A stretch of 64,000 nucleotides of DNA, from positions 62,001-126,000 of the forward strand of contig JAIQGE010000001.1 in the NCBI GenBank assembly GCA_020072815.1. The letters are read 5' to 3'. Both the position numbers and the translations under genes were made by a program. Under the pieces are notes generated by a model. The model made no database searches and had not been told where the DNA came from. It saw nothing but the letters and a program-made list of their open reading frames with translations. Positions 52,758-64,000 of this stretch are shown here, one piece after another (positions within the stretch are counted from its first letter, which is position 1; each line of letters starts with the position of its first letter). The DNA comes from Terriglobia bacterium (GTDB lineage: Bacteria; Acidobacteriota; Terriglobia; Terriglobales; Acidobacteriaceae).

Positions 52758-53891
52758 GTGCCCAATTTCTCTACCGACGTCGCCCAGCTCTGCAAACGCT
52801 GTTCTCATCCGCTCACTCCCGGCGCGCTGGCGTGCGACGGATGCCAGACGCTGGTCCACGCCGGCGAACTGGACCACCTCGCAGCGCAGGCCCGCAACCT
52901 TGAAGCGCGTTCTGATCTGCAGCAGGCGCATCAGGTATGGCAGTCCGCGTTGCCGCTGCTGCCTTTCGGCTCGCGGCAGGCGGAGTGGATTCGCGAGCAT
53001 CTGCGCGAACTGGAAGCGGCCATCAGCAACACAGATCACCAGCGCCACATGGGACAGGCCAAGCAGTGGGCCAAGCGAATCGCGCCACTGGGTCCGCTGG
53101 CGGCGTTGCTGGCCAAAGGCAAGACGCTGTTGTTCTTCCTGGCGAAGCTAAAGTTTTTGATGAGCTTTGCCGCGTTCATCGGCCTTTACTGGTCCATGTG
53201 GGGCGCCAAATTCGGAATTGGATTTGCTCTGCTGATTCTGGTCCACGAGATGGGCCACTTCATTGACATCAAGCGCCGCGGGCTGCCTGCCGAGATGCCG
53301 GTCTTTCTGCCCGGGCTGGGAGCGTTCGTCCGCTGGCAGGCGCTGGGCGTTTCCCTGGAGACCCGTGCGGCCGTGAGTCTGGCCGGACCCTTGGCCGGAT
53401 TCTTCTCTGCCGTGGCCTGCTGGGTGATCGCGCTGCAAACCGGCGACCCGATCTGGTTCGCTTTGGCGCGCACCGCAGCCTGGCTGAACCTGCTGAACCT
53501 GATCCCCGTCTGGGTGCTGGACGGCGCAGGCGCCATGCTGCCCTTGAGCATGCCGGAAAAACTGCTGGTGATGCTGACCGCCGGAGGATTGGCTTACGCC
53601 ACGCATGAGGGCATCTTCTGGTTTATCGGCGGAGGCGCGCTGGTGAATGTCGTTTTGGTAGCTTTGGAAAGCAGGCAGCCGCGCCCGATCGCCATGGTCC
53701 AGCTGAACTTGGAGGGCCGTGAAGGCAGCGCGCAAACAGTTTCCATGGACCCCAATGGGCATGGCCCGGATGCACTCCATGGCGATCAGCGCGGCGGCAG
53801 CCCGTTGATCGCGGCGTACTACATTGGAGTGCTGGCGGCGCTCGGCGCCGTGCTTTATTGGTTGCCCGGCCACGGCAGTGCGATTCCCTAA
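52758..53891 (+). CDS. Site-2 protease family (M50-like) membrane metalloprotease
   Basis: 377 aa, GTG 52758. N-terminal zinc ribbon (CKRCSHPL...CDGC, 12-29) and a helical segment with 'QAHQVWQSALPLLP', then a multi-pass core with HEMGH at 163-167 and 'NLLNLIPVWVLDGAG' (~245-258) carrying the third metal ligand. S2P-family proteases cut substrates inside the membrane. Substrate unknown. The zinc-ribbon/TPR-like N-terminus is unusual compared with RseP, which has PDZ domains. Confidence 0.8.
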   Translation: MPNFSTDVAQLCKRCSHPLTPGALACDGCQTLVHAGELDHLAAQARNLEARSDLQQAHQVWQSALPLLPFGSRQAEWIREHLRELEAAISNTDHQRHMGQAKQWAKRIAPLGPLAALLAKGKTLLFFLAKLKFLMSFAAFIGLYWSMWGAKFGIGFALLILVHEMGHFIDIKRRGLPAEMPVFLPGLGAFVRWQALGVSLETRAAVSLAGPLAGFFSAVACWVIALQTGDPIWFALARTAAWLNLLNLIPVWVLDGAGAMLPLSMPEKLLVMLTAGGLAYATHEGIFWFIGGGALVNVVLVALESRQPRPIAMVQLNLEGREGSAQTVSMDPNGHGPDALHGDQRGGSPLIAAYYIGVLAALGAVLYWLPGHGSAIP

Positions 53892-54068
53892 TCGTCGGCT
53901 GCCATCGGCTCATAGAACTATCCACCCAGCGTCCTTAGATTTCCTCAGGTTTTCCACAAAAGCCCGCCAGATCGGCATCTTCGCTGACATCCCTTAAGCT
54001 CCTTTATTTACAAATATTTAATCCTCTCTTCACACCGCTTCAACGTACGCTTGCTACAACCGTAGTGC

Positions 54069-54866
54069 ATGCTGGGAAAACCATACGACACGGTGATCAT
54101 CTCTGATCTCCACCTGGGGTCGGGGGTGAGCCGCGCGGCGGACGCCCTGGAATTTCTGCAGTCCATGCAGTTCCAGCGGCTGATCCTGCTGGGCGATATC
54201 TTTGCCGACTTGAATTTCAGCCGCTTGACCAAAGAGCACTGGAAATTTCTGGGCTACATCCGCAAGCTTTCCAACCCGCGGCATGAAAAAGAAGTGGTCT
54301 GGGTGGAAGGCAACCACGACCATGGGTTGACGGAAGTGATGTCGCACTTGGTCGGCGTGCCTGTGTACCAGCAGTACGAATGGGATTTTGCCGGCAAGCG
54401 TCATATCGCCATCCACGGACACCAGTTCGACAGCTTTGGCATCAACAATTTTCATATCACCCGCATCGGACAATCGCTGCACCTCTTCTTGCAACAACTG
54501 GATTCGAAGCACAAAAAAGTTGCCCGCTACCTGGACCGTCTCAACACCAGATGGTTGCGTCTTTCCGCACAGGTAGCTGACGGGGCGCTCAGCCACGCAA
54601 AACAAGGCAACGCTGAGCGCATCTTTTGCGGTCACACCCACGTCCCGCTGCACCAGGAGCGGGACGGAGTGGAGTATTACAACTCCGGCGCGTGGGTGGA
54701 CCTGCGTTGTACCTACGTCACCATCTGCCACGAAGGAGTGGCCATCCATGAATATGTCCCACAATCGTTTGACGATCGTGATACCCGCGAAGAACGAAGC
54801 GCGGTTGCTGCCGGTCCTGTTGGCGTCGCTGTGCCGTCAGGATTATCCGCAGCTTCCGCATACTAA
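54069..54866 (+). CDS. LpxH-like metallophosphoesterase
   Basis: 265 aa. Calcineurin-fold motifs: SDLHLG (11-16), GDIFAD, GNHDHG, HGHQFD and CGHTHVP, then 'YYNSGAWVD'. This is the UDP-2,3-diacylglucosamine diphosphatase-like family (lipid A synthesis), but fusion to other lipid A genes is not seen here and the substrate is not certain. The last ~38 residues lie beyond the fold and overlap the next gene by 119 bp in a different frame. Confidence 0.75.
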   Translation: MLGKPYDTVIISDLHLGSGVSRAADALEFLQSMQFQRLILLGDIFADLNFSRLTKEHWKFLGYIRKLSNPRHEKEVVWVEGNHDHGLTEVMSHLVGVPVYQQYEWDFAGKRHIAIHGHQFDSFGINNFHITRIGQSLHLFLQQLDSKHKKVARYLDRLNTRWLRLSAQVADGALSHAKQGNAERIFCGHTHVPLHQERDGVEYYNSGAWVDLRCTYVTICHEGVAIHEYVPQSFDDRDTREERSAVAAGPVGVAVPSGLSAASAY

Positions 54867-55476
54867 AGTCTTCGTCGCCGACGCCGGATCTACGGACGGG
54901 ACTCAAGATATCGCCCGCTCCTTTGGCGACCGGCTGGACATTGAAGTCATCCCCGGCGGGCTGCCGTCTGTCGGGCGCAATGCCGGAGCGCGCCGCGCGG
55001 AGACCAAGTACGTCCTGTTCATTGACGCCGACATGGAACTGAAGGACCCAACGCTGCTTCGCCGCACCATGGAGCTTACCGAGCGCCGCAACCTGCACTG
55101 TGTGACGACGAACATCTGGTGCAGCAACGGGACGCTGCGCGACCACGTGCTGTACGCGCTGAATGACATTGCGCAGTACGGATCGCTGATGCTCTTTCCC
55201 TTCAGCACCGGCATGTTCATGCTGTTTGACAAGAACACGTTTGACCGCCTGGGCGGCTTCCATGAAGGCGCGCTCTACGCCGAAGATTACCTGCTCAGCA
55301 AGAAGGTGGCAAACTGGCGCTTTGGCGTGGTGCGGGGGCGCATTCACACCACCAACCGTCGCTTCCGCAACATGGGGCACTTGAAGATCGTGAGCATGTT
55401 CTTGAAGACCATGTTCAACAGCTGGAACGACAATTATTTTCTGCGTGATCACGGATACTGGCGGCAAAAGGTCTAG
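54748..55476 (+). CDS. Family 2 glycosyltransferase
   Basis: 242 aa. GT-A fold: 'TIVIPAKNEARLLPVLLASL', 'VFVADAGSTDGTQDIA', 'YVLFIDADMEL' (DxD) and 'YAEDYLLSKKV' as the catalytic-base region. The VIPAKNE strand begins within 40 bp of the start, so the start cannot be moved downstream without destroying the fold. Therefore the overlap with the preceding gene is real or that gene's tail is superfluous. Acceptor unknown; envelope glycolipid synthesis is likely given the LpxH-like neighbour. Confidence 0.8.
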   Translation: MNMSHNRLTIVIPAKNEARLLPVLLASLCRQDYPQLPHTKVFVADAGSTDGTQDIARSFGDRLDIEVIPGGLPSVGRNAGARRAETKYVLFIDADMELKDPTLLRRTMELTERRNLHCVTTNIWCSNGTLRDHVLYALNDIAQYGSLMLFPFSTGMFMLFDKNTFDRLGGFHEGALYAEDYLLSKKVANWRFGVVRGRIHTTNRRFRNMGHLKIVSMFLKTMFNSWNDNYFLRDHGYWRQKV

Positions 55477-55490
55477 AATCCAACCCAAGA

Positions 55491-56840
55491 ATGGATAACG
55501 GACCAGGCGAAACCTCCAATCACGTTTTTCCTCCTCACTTCGCGTGGGGCGTGGCAACTTCTTCCCATCAGGTGGAAGGCGGCAACGCCAATAACCAATG
55601 GTCGGCATGGGAAAAGCAGGGCCGCATCAAGTCCGGCGACAGCGTCGGTCTGGCCTGCGACTGGTGGCGCAACGCGGAACGCGACTTTGATCTGGCCCAG
55701 CAGCTCGGCGTAAATGCTCTGCGGCTGTCAATCGAGTGGAGCCGGATCGAGCCGGCGGAAGGCCAGTGCGACGCCGACGCGCTGAATCGCTACCGCCAGA
55801 TGCTGCGCGCGTTGCAGGACCGCCGCATCCGGCCGTTTGTTACGCTGCACCACTTCACCAATCCGCTGTGGTTGGAAGCCAAGGGCGGATGGACCGCGCC
55901 GGATTCGCCGCAACTCTTTGAGCGCTTCACGCAGCGGGTGGTATCAGCCTTGGGCGACCTGTGCACCGACTGGACCACCTTCAACGAACCCAACGTCTAT
56001 GCGTCGCTGGGATATTTTCTGGGTGAATTCCCTCCCGGACGCAAAGGACGATTCCTTCAAGCGGCGCGCGTGACGCGCAATCTTCTGCTGGCACATGCCG
56101 CGGCGTATCGGAAAATTCATGAGTTGCAGCCGGAGGCCAACGTCGGCTGGGCGCAGCACTTCGCGGTGTTCAAACCGCAGCGTCCGGATTCCGCCGCCGA
56201 CCGCTGGCTCACCCGCTTCATTGACCGTCGCTTCAACCAGAACTTTGCCGACAGCATCCTGCACGGCCGCGCGCCGTTTCCGCTGGACCGCTTTGGCCAG
56301 TCGCTGGAGGAAGTGCGCGGCACGTGCGACTACGTGGGCATTAACTATTACAGCCGGCTGCGAGCGGGCTTCAACCTGCGCAGCCCCAAGACCGGGTTCT
56401 TTCAACTCACGGTCCCGCCGGATAAACCCCAGGGTGATCCGGGCGTAGAAGTGCCCTACGGCGAAGCCTACCCCCAGGGCTTGCGCCGCGCGGTGGAAAG
56501 CTTCAAGGCCTTCAACAAGCCGGTCTTCATTCTGGAGAACGGCGTGCCCGACCGCGATGACCGCATACGCCCGTGGGTGATTGAATCCACCGTGGCGCAG
56601 ATGCGCGGACTGCTGGCGGAAGGCGTGGACCTGCGCGGCTACTTCCACTGGAGCCTCACCGACAACTTTGAGTGGAATGAAGGCTGGCACCTGCGCTTCG
56701 GGTTGATCGAACTCGACCCGGTAACGCAGGAGCGCAAGCCGCGTCCCAGCGCGCAGATCTACGCCGACATCATCAGAAAGAGCAGGAACGGGAGTGGGAG
56801 ATTGCCAGAATCGCCGGAATTGCCAAAATTGGGGAATTGA
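55491..56840 (+). CDS. Glycoside hydrolase family 1 beta-glucosidase
   Basis: 449 aa. GH1 signature 'FPPHFAWGVATSSHQVEGGN', acid/base Glu in TFNEPNVYAS, nucleophile Glu in ILENGVPDRDD, and 'GYFHWSLTDNFEWNEGWHLR'. No signal peptide, so intracellular hydrolysis of beta-glucosides. 14 bp after the GT2 gene; may share its transcript. Confidence 0.9.
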   Translation: MDNGPGETSNHVFPPHFAWGVATSSHQVEGGNANNQWSAWEKQGRIKSGDSVGLACDWWRNAERDFDLAQQLGVNALRLSIEWSRIEPAEGQCDADALNRYRQMLRALQDRRIRPFVTLHHFTNPLWLEAKGGWTAPDSPQLFERFTQRVVSALGDLCTDWTTFNEPNVYASLGYFLGEFPPGRKGRFLQAARVTRNLLLAHAAAYRKIHELQPEANVGWAQHFAVFKPQRPDSAADRWLTRFIDRRFNQNFADSILHGRAPFPLDRFGQSLEEVRGTCDYVGINYYSRLRAGFNLRSPKTGFFQLTVPPDKPQGDPGVEVPYGEAYPQGLRRAVESFKAFNKPVFILENGVPDRDDRIRPWVIESTVAQMRGLLAEGVDLRGYFHWSLTDNFEWNEGWHLRFGLIELDPVTQERKPRPSAQIYADIIRKSRNGSGRLPESPELPKLGN

Positions 56841-56990
56841 AAAGCGGGTTTGGGACCAGGTAATCGGCACCCGGGGGCGGCGCGGTCCAAAAGCTCACCC
56901 CAAGACGCAGAGGCAAGAGTACCTTCACCCCAGCACGCGACGCGAGCCGGGGACCCCGGCGCCTGTGCCACACGGACATGGCCGGGAATA

Positions 56991-57017
56991 GACGCAGCCG
57001 AGGGGCGGCTGCGCTCC
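56991..57017. repeat. Palindromic direct repeat, copy 1
   Basis: 27 bp, GACGCAGCCG-AGGGG-CGGCTGCGCTCC type, with an internal GCAGCCG/CGGCTGC hairpin. Nearly identical to the copy at 57459-57484 in the same orientation; a diverged third copy may lie near 56865. REP-like small element or terminator. Confidence 0.65.
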
Positions 57018-57458
57018 AAACAGCCAAGAGAGGACACCAGACATGTACTTCTTCGCGCGTGACTCCAGAGCGAAAGTGCGCTAGGATAGCGAAATATAAA
57101 CAAATAGATAATTCTGCTGCACCCGCCGCCCAGGTGGCAGGGGGAAAAGATCTTTGAAAACTGAATAGAGTCGCACCCCAACCCCAAAAGAGCCAGACTC
57201 ACCGCAAAGGACGCTAAGGGCGCAAAGAATCAAAGGGTTAGCCGCTGATTTTACCTTTGAGTAAACAGTTGGGTCACCGTTGGGTCGAATGGAATAAACC
57301 CTTTGTTTCTAACAACGGCCTGAGGGGGAGGGTGGGGGTGGGATTAGTCAGATGGTCATTGCACAGATGGTTAACTGTGGGGTCCACTTCTTGGGAACTG
57401 GCTCCTGTTTTCTCCGTGCTTGGAGTGCCTCCGTGGTGAACAGTTCCTAAAGCACTCA

Positions 57459-57484
57459 GACGCAGCCGGGGGCGGCTGCGCTCC
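57459..57484. repeat. Palindromic direct repeat, copy 2
   Basis: 26 bp, matching copy 1 at 56991 except for one deleted base in the loop. Same GCAGCCG/CGGCTGC stem. It lies 29 bp past the end of the glycogen phosphorylase gene, where it could also serve as its terminator. Confidence 0.65.
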
Positions 57485-57513
57485 ACACACCTAATTTCAT
57501 TACCTTGTTGTGT

Positions 57514-60030
<2,517 letters not shown>

Positions 60031-60206
60031 GGTGAATATGAATCGTGGCGCCTAATTAAAGATGCCGGAGAAAGGCCCGGCGTGCGTGCGAAGGCCTTGC
60101 AACGCTGATTTTAGTATGGCACAGGGGTTCCGCCGCGACACTAGGGTTAATCACTTGCGTAACGGCAATATGCGAATTTTGGACTGCGACGGCCTCCACG
60201 CCACGC

Positions 60207-61607
60207 TTATTGCAGCGCGGGACGCTTGGTGTGCCAGTCCGTGCGGCTTTGGAACAGGCGCGCGGCCTGCACAACCTTGGCATCGTCCATGGGGCGCGCG
60301 ATGAATTGCAGCCCCACGGGCAATCCATTTTTGCCGAAACCGCAGGGCACGCTGATGGCCGGCAGTCCGCAGATGTTGCCGATGCCGCCGATGGGGTCGG
60401 CGAAGGACAGGTCGGTGTCCAGGTTGGCGTCAATCTTGGACGCGGTCACGGGAAGCGACGAAGAGACCAGAACGTCCACGTCGTTGAACATTGCGTCCAT
60501 CTTTTTCACCAGCACGCCGCGAATGCGCTGGGCCAGCAGGAAGTCAGACGCGCTGATTTCCTCGTTCATGTATCCGCCAATTTTGCCGACGGGGTCCGCG
60601 AGCTGGGCCACGCTGCCCGACGAAATCATCTTGCGGAACGCCGCAGCGCCTTCCACCGAAACGATGGTGCCGGCAGCGGCCTCCCACGGCCCTTCCGGAA
60701 GCATCACGTTCTTGACGACGGCGGAGTGGCTCGCTTCCAGCCCCGCGCGCGCCTTGGTGGCGGCGTCGTTTACGTCGGGCGAGATTTCTTTCCACTGGTT
60801 GGCCATCCATCCCATGCGCAGCGGACGAGCTTCGGGGACGCTGGAAAATTTCGCGGCTGCTTCCGGCAGCGATCCGGCGTCGTCAGGATCGTGTCCGGAA
60901 ATCGCGCTCAACACCAGGGCGCAATCGTCGGCGGTGCGGCCCATGGGGCCAATCTTGTCCATGGAGTACGCCAGCGCCATGGCGCCGGCGCGGCTCACCC
61001 GTCCAAACGTGGGACGCAGCCCGGTGACGCCGCAGAATCCTGAAGGACAAATGATGGAACCCCAGGTCTCGGTTCCCAGCGCAAACGCCGCAAGGCCAGC
61101 CGCCATGATGGCCCCGGAGCCGCTCGATGATCCGCAGGTCCAGTGGTCAGTGTTCCAGGGATTCCTGGCTGCGCCCGTGGCCGATGCCGATGCGTAACGA
61201 TAGCCCATGCCGCCCGCGAGTTCGATCATCGCCGCTTTGCCCAGCAAGACCGCTCCGGCCGCGTGGAGCTTGCGGATGACCGTGGCATCGTGATCGAACT
61301 TTTGGTCCATCAGCGGGCGCGCTCCCCACGTGGTGGGATAGCCTTTCACCGCGAGCAGGTCTTTGGCCGCGTAAGGAATGCCGTGCAGCGGGCCGCGATA
61401 TTTGCCTGCGGCAATTTCTTTTTCGGCGGCGCGGGCTTGTTGCAGAGCAAGATCAGGCGTGAGCGTGGCATACGCGTTCAACTTGGGACCAATCTTGCGG
61501 CTGCGCTCCAGATAACTTTCCGCGAGCTCCACCGGCGAGAGCTTGCGCGCGCGGATGCGCCTGGCCAATTCGGTGACAGGGAGATAGAGAATGTCTTCGC
61601 TCAGCAT
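60207..61607 (-). CDS. Amidase signature family hydrolase (GatA-like)
   Basis: 466 aa. Ser-Ser-Lys triad: Lys in 'GIPYAAKDLLAVKG', Ser-rich 'CGSSSGSGAIMAAGL' and 'TETWGSIICPSGFCG', the signature of amidases. Not the tRNA amidotransferase itself because GatB/C are absent and the C-terminus differs. Its ATG directly follows the TAA of the Tat-signal protein (TAAATG), so the two are one unit. Substrate unknown. Confidence 0.85.
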   Translation of the reverse strand: MLSEDILYLPVTELARRIRARKLSPVELAESYLERSRKIGPKLNAYATLTPDLALQQARAAEKEIAAGKYRGPLHGIPYAAKDLLAVKGYPTTWGARPLMDQKFDHDATVIRKLHAAGAVLLGKAAMIELAGGMGYRYASASATGAARNPWNTDHWTCGSSSGSGAIMAAGLAAFALGTETWGSIICPSGFCGVTGLRPTFGRVSRAGAMALAYSMDKIGPMGRTADDCALVLSAISGHDPDDAGSLPEAAAKFSSVPEARPLRMGWMANQWKEISPDVNDAATKARAGLEASHSAVVKNVMLPEGPWEAAAGTIVSVEGAAAFRKMISSGSVAQLADPVGKIGGYMNEEISASDFLLAQRIRGVLVKKMDAMFNDVDVLVSSSLPVTASKIDANLDTDLSFADPIGGIGNICGLPAISVPCGFGKNGLPVGLQFIARPMDDAKVVQAARLFQSRTDWHTKRPALQ

Positions 61608-62048
61608 TTATCGCTTCCCTTCCCTGGCATGGCCTGTTCGATGACCGGCATCGCCGCGAGCGCTTTCCCCATGATGGGCTTCTTGATGATAGGGACGGAA
61701 CACTGTGGCCGGCTGGTCGTCATTTTCCACGACGAAGGCGCGCATCTTCTCCAGGCCTTCCTGGCCTTCGGCCATCACGCGGCGGATGTCCAATTTCTGT
61801 TCGTCGGTGAGCTTGTCGCCATATTTGCGGAAGATGCTGGCGACCTTCATCTCCACTTCAGCCTGGGCTTGGGGAGAAAGTTTGGCCATCGCGGTTTGGA
61901 TCTGCTGCTGAACGGGCGTGACAGCCTGCGGCTGTTGCGGCGCCGGTTCGGCTTGGGCCAGCGCGTCAGCGGGACGAATGAGAGCGGTGGTAGCGACGGC
62001 GGCCGCGCCAAAAGCAAATTCACGGCGGCCAATGGAAGACTTGGACAT
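61608..62048 (-). CDS. Tat-signal-containing protein, likely periplasmic
   Basis: 146 aa from ATG 62048 (GGAG upstream); the longer frame is not supported. Twin-arginine signal 'IGRREFAFGAAAVATTAL', then a Gln/Pro-rich stretch and helical 'LSPQAQAEVEMKVASIFRKY', 'LTDEQKLDIRRVMAEGQEGL'. The DxQxxxI-type helix hints at a cofactor-less partner of the following amidase. Ends in a His/Arg/Gly-rich tail. No known family. Confidence 0.65.
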   Translation of the reverse strand: MSKSSIGRREFAFGAAAVATTALIRPADALAQAEPAPQQPQAVTPVQQQIQTAMAKLSPQAQAEVEMKVASIFRKYGDKLTDEQKLDIRRVMAEGQEGLEKMRAFVVENDDQPATVFRPYHQEAHHGESARGDAGHRTGHAREGKR

Positions 62049-62139
62049 GAGGACTCCTGCTAAAAGCGTTAACGCCGGAGAGTACATGAAGGGGATGTCA
62101 AGGGTCAATCTCGCAGTGTTCGTCCGAGTCGAGCTGTTT

Positions 62140-62263
62140 CTGAAATTCCGAGCGTAGCGAGGAATCGCTATCGGCATGATGATGCGTCATAAATGGAAGA
62201 TTGGTTTTCTTGAAGTCGAGCTTTCCTGGCAATAGGGATCTCTCGCTTCGCTCGAGATTTCAG
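62140..62263. repeat. Imperfect inverted repeat, 36-bp arms
   Basis: Left arm 62140-62175 and right arm 62228-62263 match as inverted copies with 8 mismatches of 36, separated by 52 bp. Contains GAGCG(T/A)AGCGAG cores. Lies between two minus-strand genes; could fold as a large cruciform or be a miniature mobile-element relic. Confidence 0.6.
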
Positions 62264-62316
62264 AAAACTGACGCTCGGAAACTAAGAGGTAGCCTGCGTG
62301 AGTTCTGAAAAGCAGG

Positions 62317-64000
62317 CTAGAACGTAAACGCCAGGCCGCCGCGCAGCGACCGCGCCGCCTGCACCATGTACACGGTGCGGCCGTCCTGGCCATTCACCGG
62401 CAGGTAGCCCTGGCCCAGCACGTTGCGCAGGTCCAGGAGAGCGTCCATTTTCGCGGGGATCAAGGAGCTGCTGGGAAGCGGCTGGCGGATGAACACGCTG
62501 AGGAAGGGGTCTGTCTGGCCAGGCGACGCGTTGAACGCGTCCACGCTGGAGAGCGTGTTGCCGCTGGTCCACTTGTACGATGCGATCCAGCGGGTGTGGG
62601 AAACCGGAACGTAGCCGGCAAACTTGGTCCCCACGGAGTGCTGGCGGCTGGTGGCCAGAGCATGCGGCAGGTCTTGCCACGCCACCAGCGAATCGGCGGT
62701 AACGGCGCTGCCGTTGGAGTAATCCACAGTGATCGTGAGGTCGTCAGAAATTTTCCGCTGTATCACCACACGAACGCCCGCCGTCGAAAGGCCGGGAAGG
62801 TAGGCGTAAGAGAATGTGCCGGAGTAAGTGTCGGGCAGAACATCGTCAGAATAGCTGGAAGGATCGCCCGCGCCGGTGAGGACCAGATTGCGCAAATGGT
62901 CCACGTAGCCGGCCACCTGGATGTTGGTGTCGCCCATCCGCCGGGAGACTGCGATTTCCTGATGCTGGGCGTTTTCCACTTCCGGCCGGCCGTTGGTAAG
63001 GGCCATTCTAGGACCGGACTCGCTCAGGTCCGCGGGCGCCGTATCAAAACCTTTGGCGGAACGCGTGTCCGGCTCGGAGGTGGCGTAGCGATACTCCACA
63101 ACCATGTCCGGCGACAGATGGACCTGGACTGAGCCGTAAGGACGCAATGCCGCAACGCGCTTGGCGAATTCCATGGACTGCAGGGCCGCGCCGTACTCCA
63201 GATCAATGAAGCCGGCAACTTCCATGCGGTCTGAACTGTTGATTTCCATGGCCGCGTACGGCGAGTTCTCCACCGCCAGGCCGGGAGGCGCAAAGCGCCG
63301 GTAGGTCAGCGTCACCGTGGGACGCGAGCTCTCACCGAAATCGTGCGCGTAAGAGGCGCGCAGCACGCCGGCGGGATCACCCTGGGCCCCGATGTTGCCG
63401 TTGAAGGAAAGCGTGCCGGAACTGAACAACGATTTTTCCAGCGCGAAGGAGGTGGTCATATCGCCCGCACTGCCGAAACCTTCGGCGTCAGAGCCTGCGA
63501 TAAAAGCCACACGCGCTTTCATGGAGCGGTCTTCCGAGCGTTCCGGGCTGGCGACTACCACCAGGGTTCCGCCGTCTTTGCGATCTTTGTTCACGGCGCG
63601 CAGCACGGGACGGCTGGCCGTGGAACGCAAGGTCCAATGCCAGTCATCGGCTTCGGTGGAGGCCGAGCGGCGCGGCGGCAGCAGCTTCAGCGCGTCTGAC
63701 AATGTGTTCAGCGTAATGTTGACGAGCACGTGCGCGCCGGCGCGCAAGGTCACGTTCTCCCGCAGAGTCGGCAGAAAAGAAGCAGCGCTGACTTTCACCT
63801 GATAGGTGCCCGGCTGCATATTGGGGGCGGAATAGTAACCCTTGGAGTCCGTGTAGACGGTGGTACCCAGCAACGCGGCGGAGGTAAAGATGTCCACCAC
63901 GGCGCCCATCTGGGGCGCTCCCGAGCTGTCTTTGACGACTCCTGAAATAGCTCCCACGCTCGCCGCGAACAACGGCGAGCCGGCCAACAGGACCACCAAC
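62317..64000 (-). CDS. TonB-receptor-like outer-membrane protein with carboxypeptidase-regulatory-like N-terminus (partial)
   Basis: At least 560 aa; the 5' end probably lies beyond the window since no confident start is seen at the edge. Signal-like start 'VVLLAGSPLFAASVGAIS', then a carboxypeptidase regulatory-like fold (~15-95: 'GVVKDSSGAPQMGAVVDIFT', 'TDSKGYYSAPNMQPGTYQVK'). The remainder is rich in amphipathic beta-strands and ends 'RSLRGGLAFTF' with a C-terminal Phe, as in outer-membrane barrels. Large CarboxypepD-reg/TonB-like receptors are abundant in Acidobacteriota. No plug domain could be confidently identified. Confidence 0.7.
   Translation of the reverse strand, partial: LVVLLAGSPLFAASVGAISGVVKDSSGAPQMGAVVDIFTSAALLGTTVYTDSKGYYSAPNMQPGTYQVKVSAASFLPTLRENVTLRAGAHVLVNITLNTLSDALKLLPPRRSASTEADDWHWTLRSTASRPVLRAVNKDRKDGGTLVVVASPERSEDRSMKARVAFIAGSDAEGFGSAGDMTTSFALEKSLFSSGTLSFNGNIGAQGDPAGVLRASYAHDFGESSRPTVTLTYRRFAPPGLAVENSPYAAMEINSSDRMEVAGFIDLEYGAALQSMEFAKRVAALRPYGSVQVHLSPDMVVEYRYATSEPDTRSAKGFDTAPADLSESGPRMALTNGRPEVENAQHQEIAVSRRMGDTNIQVAGYVDHLRNLVLTGAGDPSSYSDDVLPDTYSGTFSYAYLPGLSTAGVRVVIQRKISDDLTITVDYSNGSAVTADSLVAWQDLPHALATSRQHSVGTKFAGYVPVSHTRWIASYKWTSGNTLSSVDAFNASPGQTDPFLSVFIRQPLPSSSLIPAKMDALLDLRNVLGQGYLPVNGQDGRTVYMVQAARSLRGGLAFTF

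Larger units (their letters stand above)
56841..57513. other. Intergenic region with dispersed hairpin repeats
   Basis: No gene supported. It contains two copies of a GC-rich palindromic repeat (listed separately) and further low-complexity text ('ggggagggtgggggtggg', 'accccaaccccaaaag'). The mosaic look suggests accumulation of short repeats between convergent genes. Confidence 0.5.

Overview
The window is GC-rich, densely packed bacterial chromosome, most likely from an Acidobacteriota soil-type bacterium. That assignment is an inference from gene content: a carboxypeptidase-regulatory-domain/TonB-receptor-like protein, a hopanoid-associated HpnB glycosyltransferase, a NuoE-NuoF-fused NAD-linked formate dehydrogenase, and large secreted multi-domain proteins. 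No rRNA or other phylogenetic marker is present to prove it.

Layout. 1-9.4 kb: the 3' part of an NAD-dependent formate dehydrogenase operon (catalytic C-terminus, NuoE/NuoF fusion, Fe-S subunit), a HAD hydrolase, a DUF2721 protein, membrane proteins, HpnB and a second cytoplasmic molybdopterin oxidoreductase. 9.5-15.4 kb: two large secreted proteins, an ExeM/NucH-like nuclease with lamin-tail, EEP, HYR and PxKF domains, and an Ig-repeat protein. 15.4-17.0 kb: gene-poor DNA carrying a 50-bp remnant of tRNA-Lys. 17.0-47.7 kb: one long minus-strand operon for an extracellular contractile injection system (eCIS, Afp/PVC/MAC-like), with a BTAD/SARP-type regulator at its 3' end. 47.9-51.5 kb: tRNA-Ser, a small tRNA-Lys-targeted integrated element (broken DNA methyltransferase, tyrosine integrase) and the intact tRNA-Lys. 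51.6-64 kb: housekeeping genes (CPXCG protein, site-2 protease, LpxH-like phosphatase, GT2, GH1 beta-glucosidase, glycogen phosphorylase, amidase, a Tat-signal protein, a TonB-receptor-like protein).

The eCIS operon contains, in transcription order: a small protein, an AAA+ ATPase, candidate cargo proteins, a DUF4255/Pvc16 tail terminator, sheath, tube, tail-assembly proteins, a LysM tube-initiator protein, a hub (gpD-like), a spike (gpV-like), a PAAR tip, gp25, two baseplate-J-like proteins, a gpI-like protein fused to an NHL beta-propeller, and four paralogous baseplate-end proteins of unknown function. Embedded in it are four proteins with a shared eCIS-type N-terminal leader. Two carry the full eCIS-core (DUF4157, HELAH) domain: one is fused to a DddA/SCP1.201-like deaminase domain plus a CFI-box, the other to a Tlde1-like L,D-transpeptidase fold domain plus a predicted beta-barrel. 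The other two carry a separate HExxH motif. The most notable content is therefore an eCIS with a probable DNA-deaminase toxin and a probable peptidoglycan-acting toxin as built-in cargo.

Three copies of the 3' end of tRNA-Lys (15866, 48133 and 51394) bracket first the ~32-kb eCIS segment and then the ~3.3-kb integrase segment. This suggests two tandem insertions at one tRNA gene, although the tRNA-Ser inside the first interval complicates that reading.
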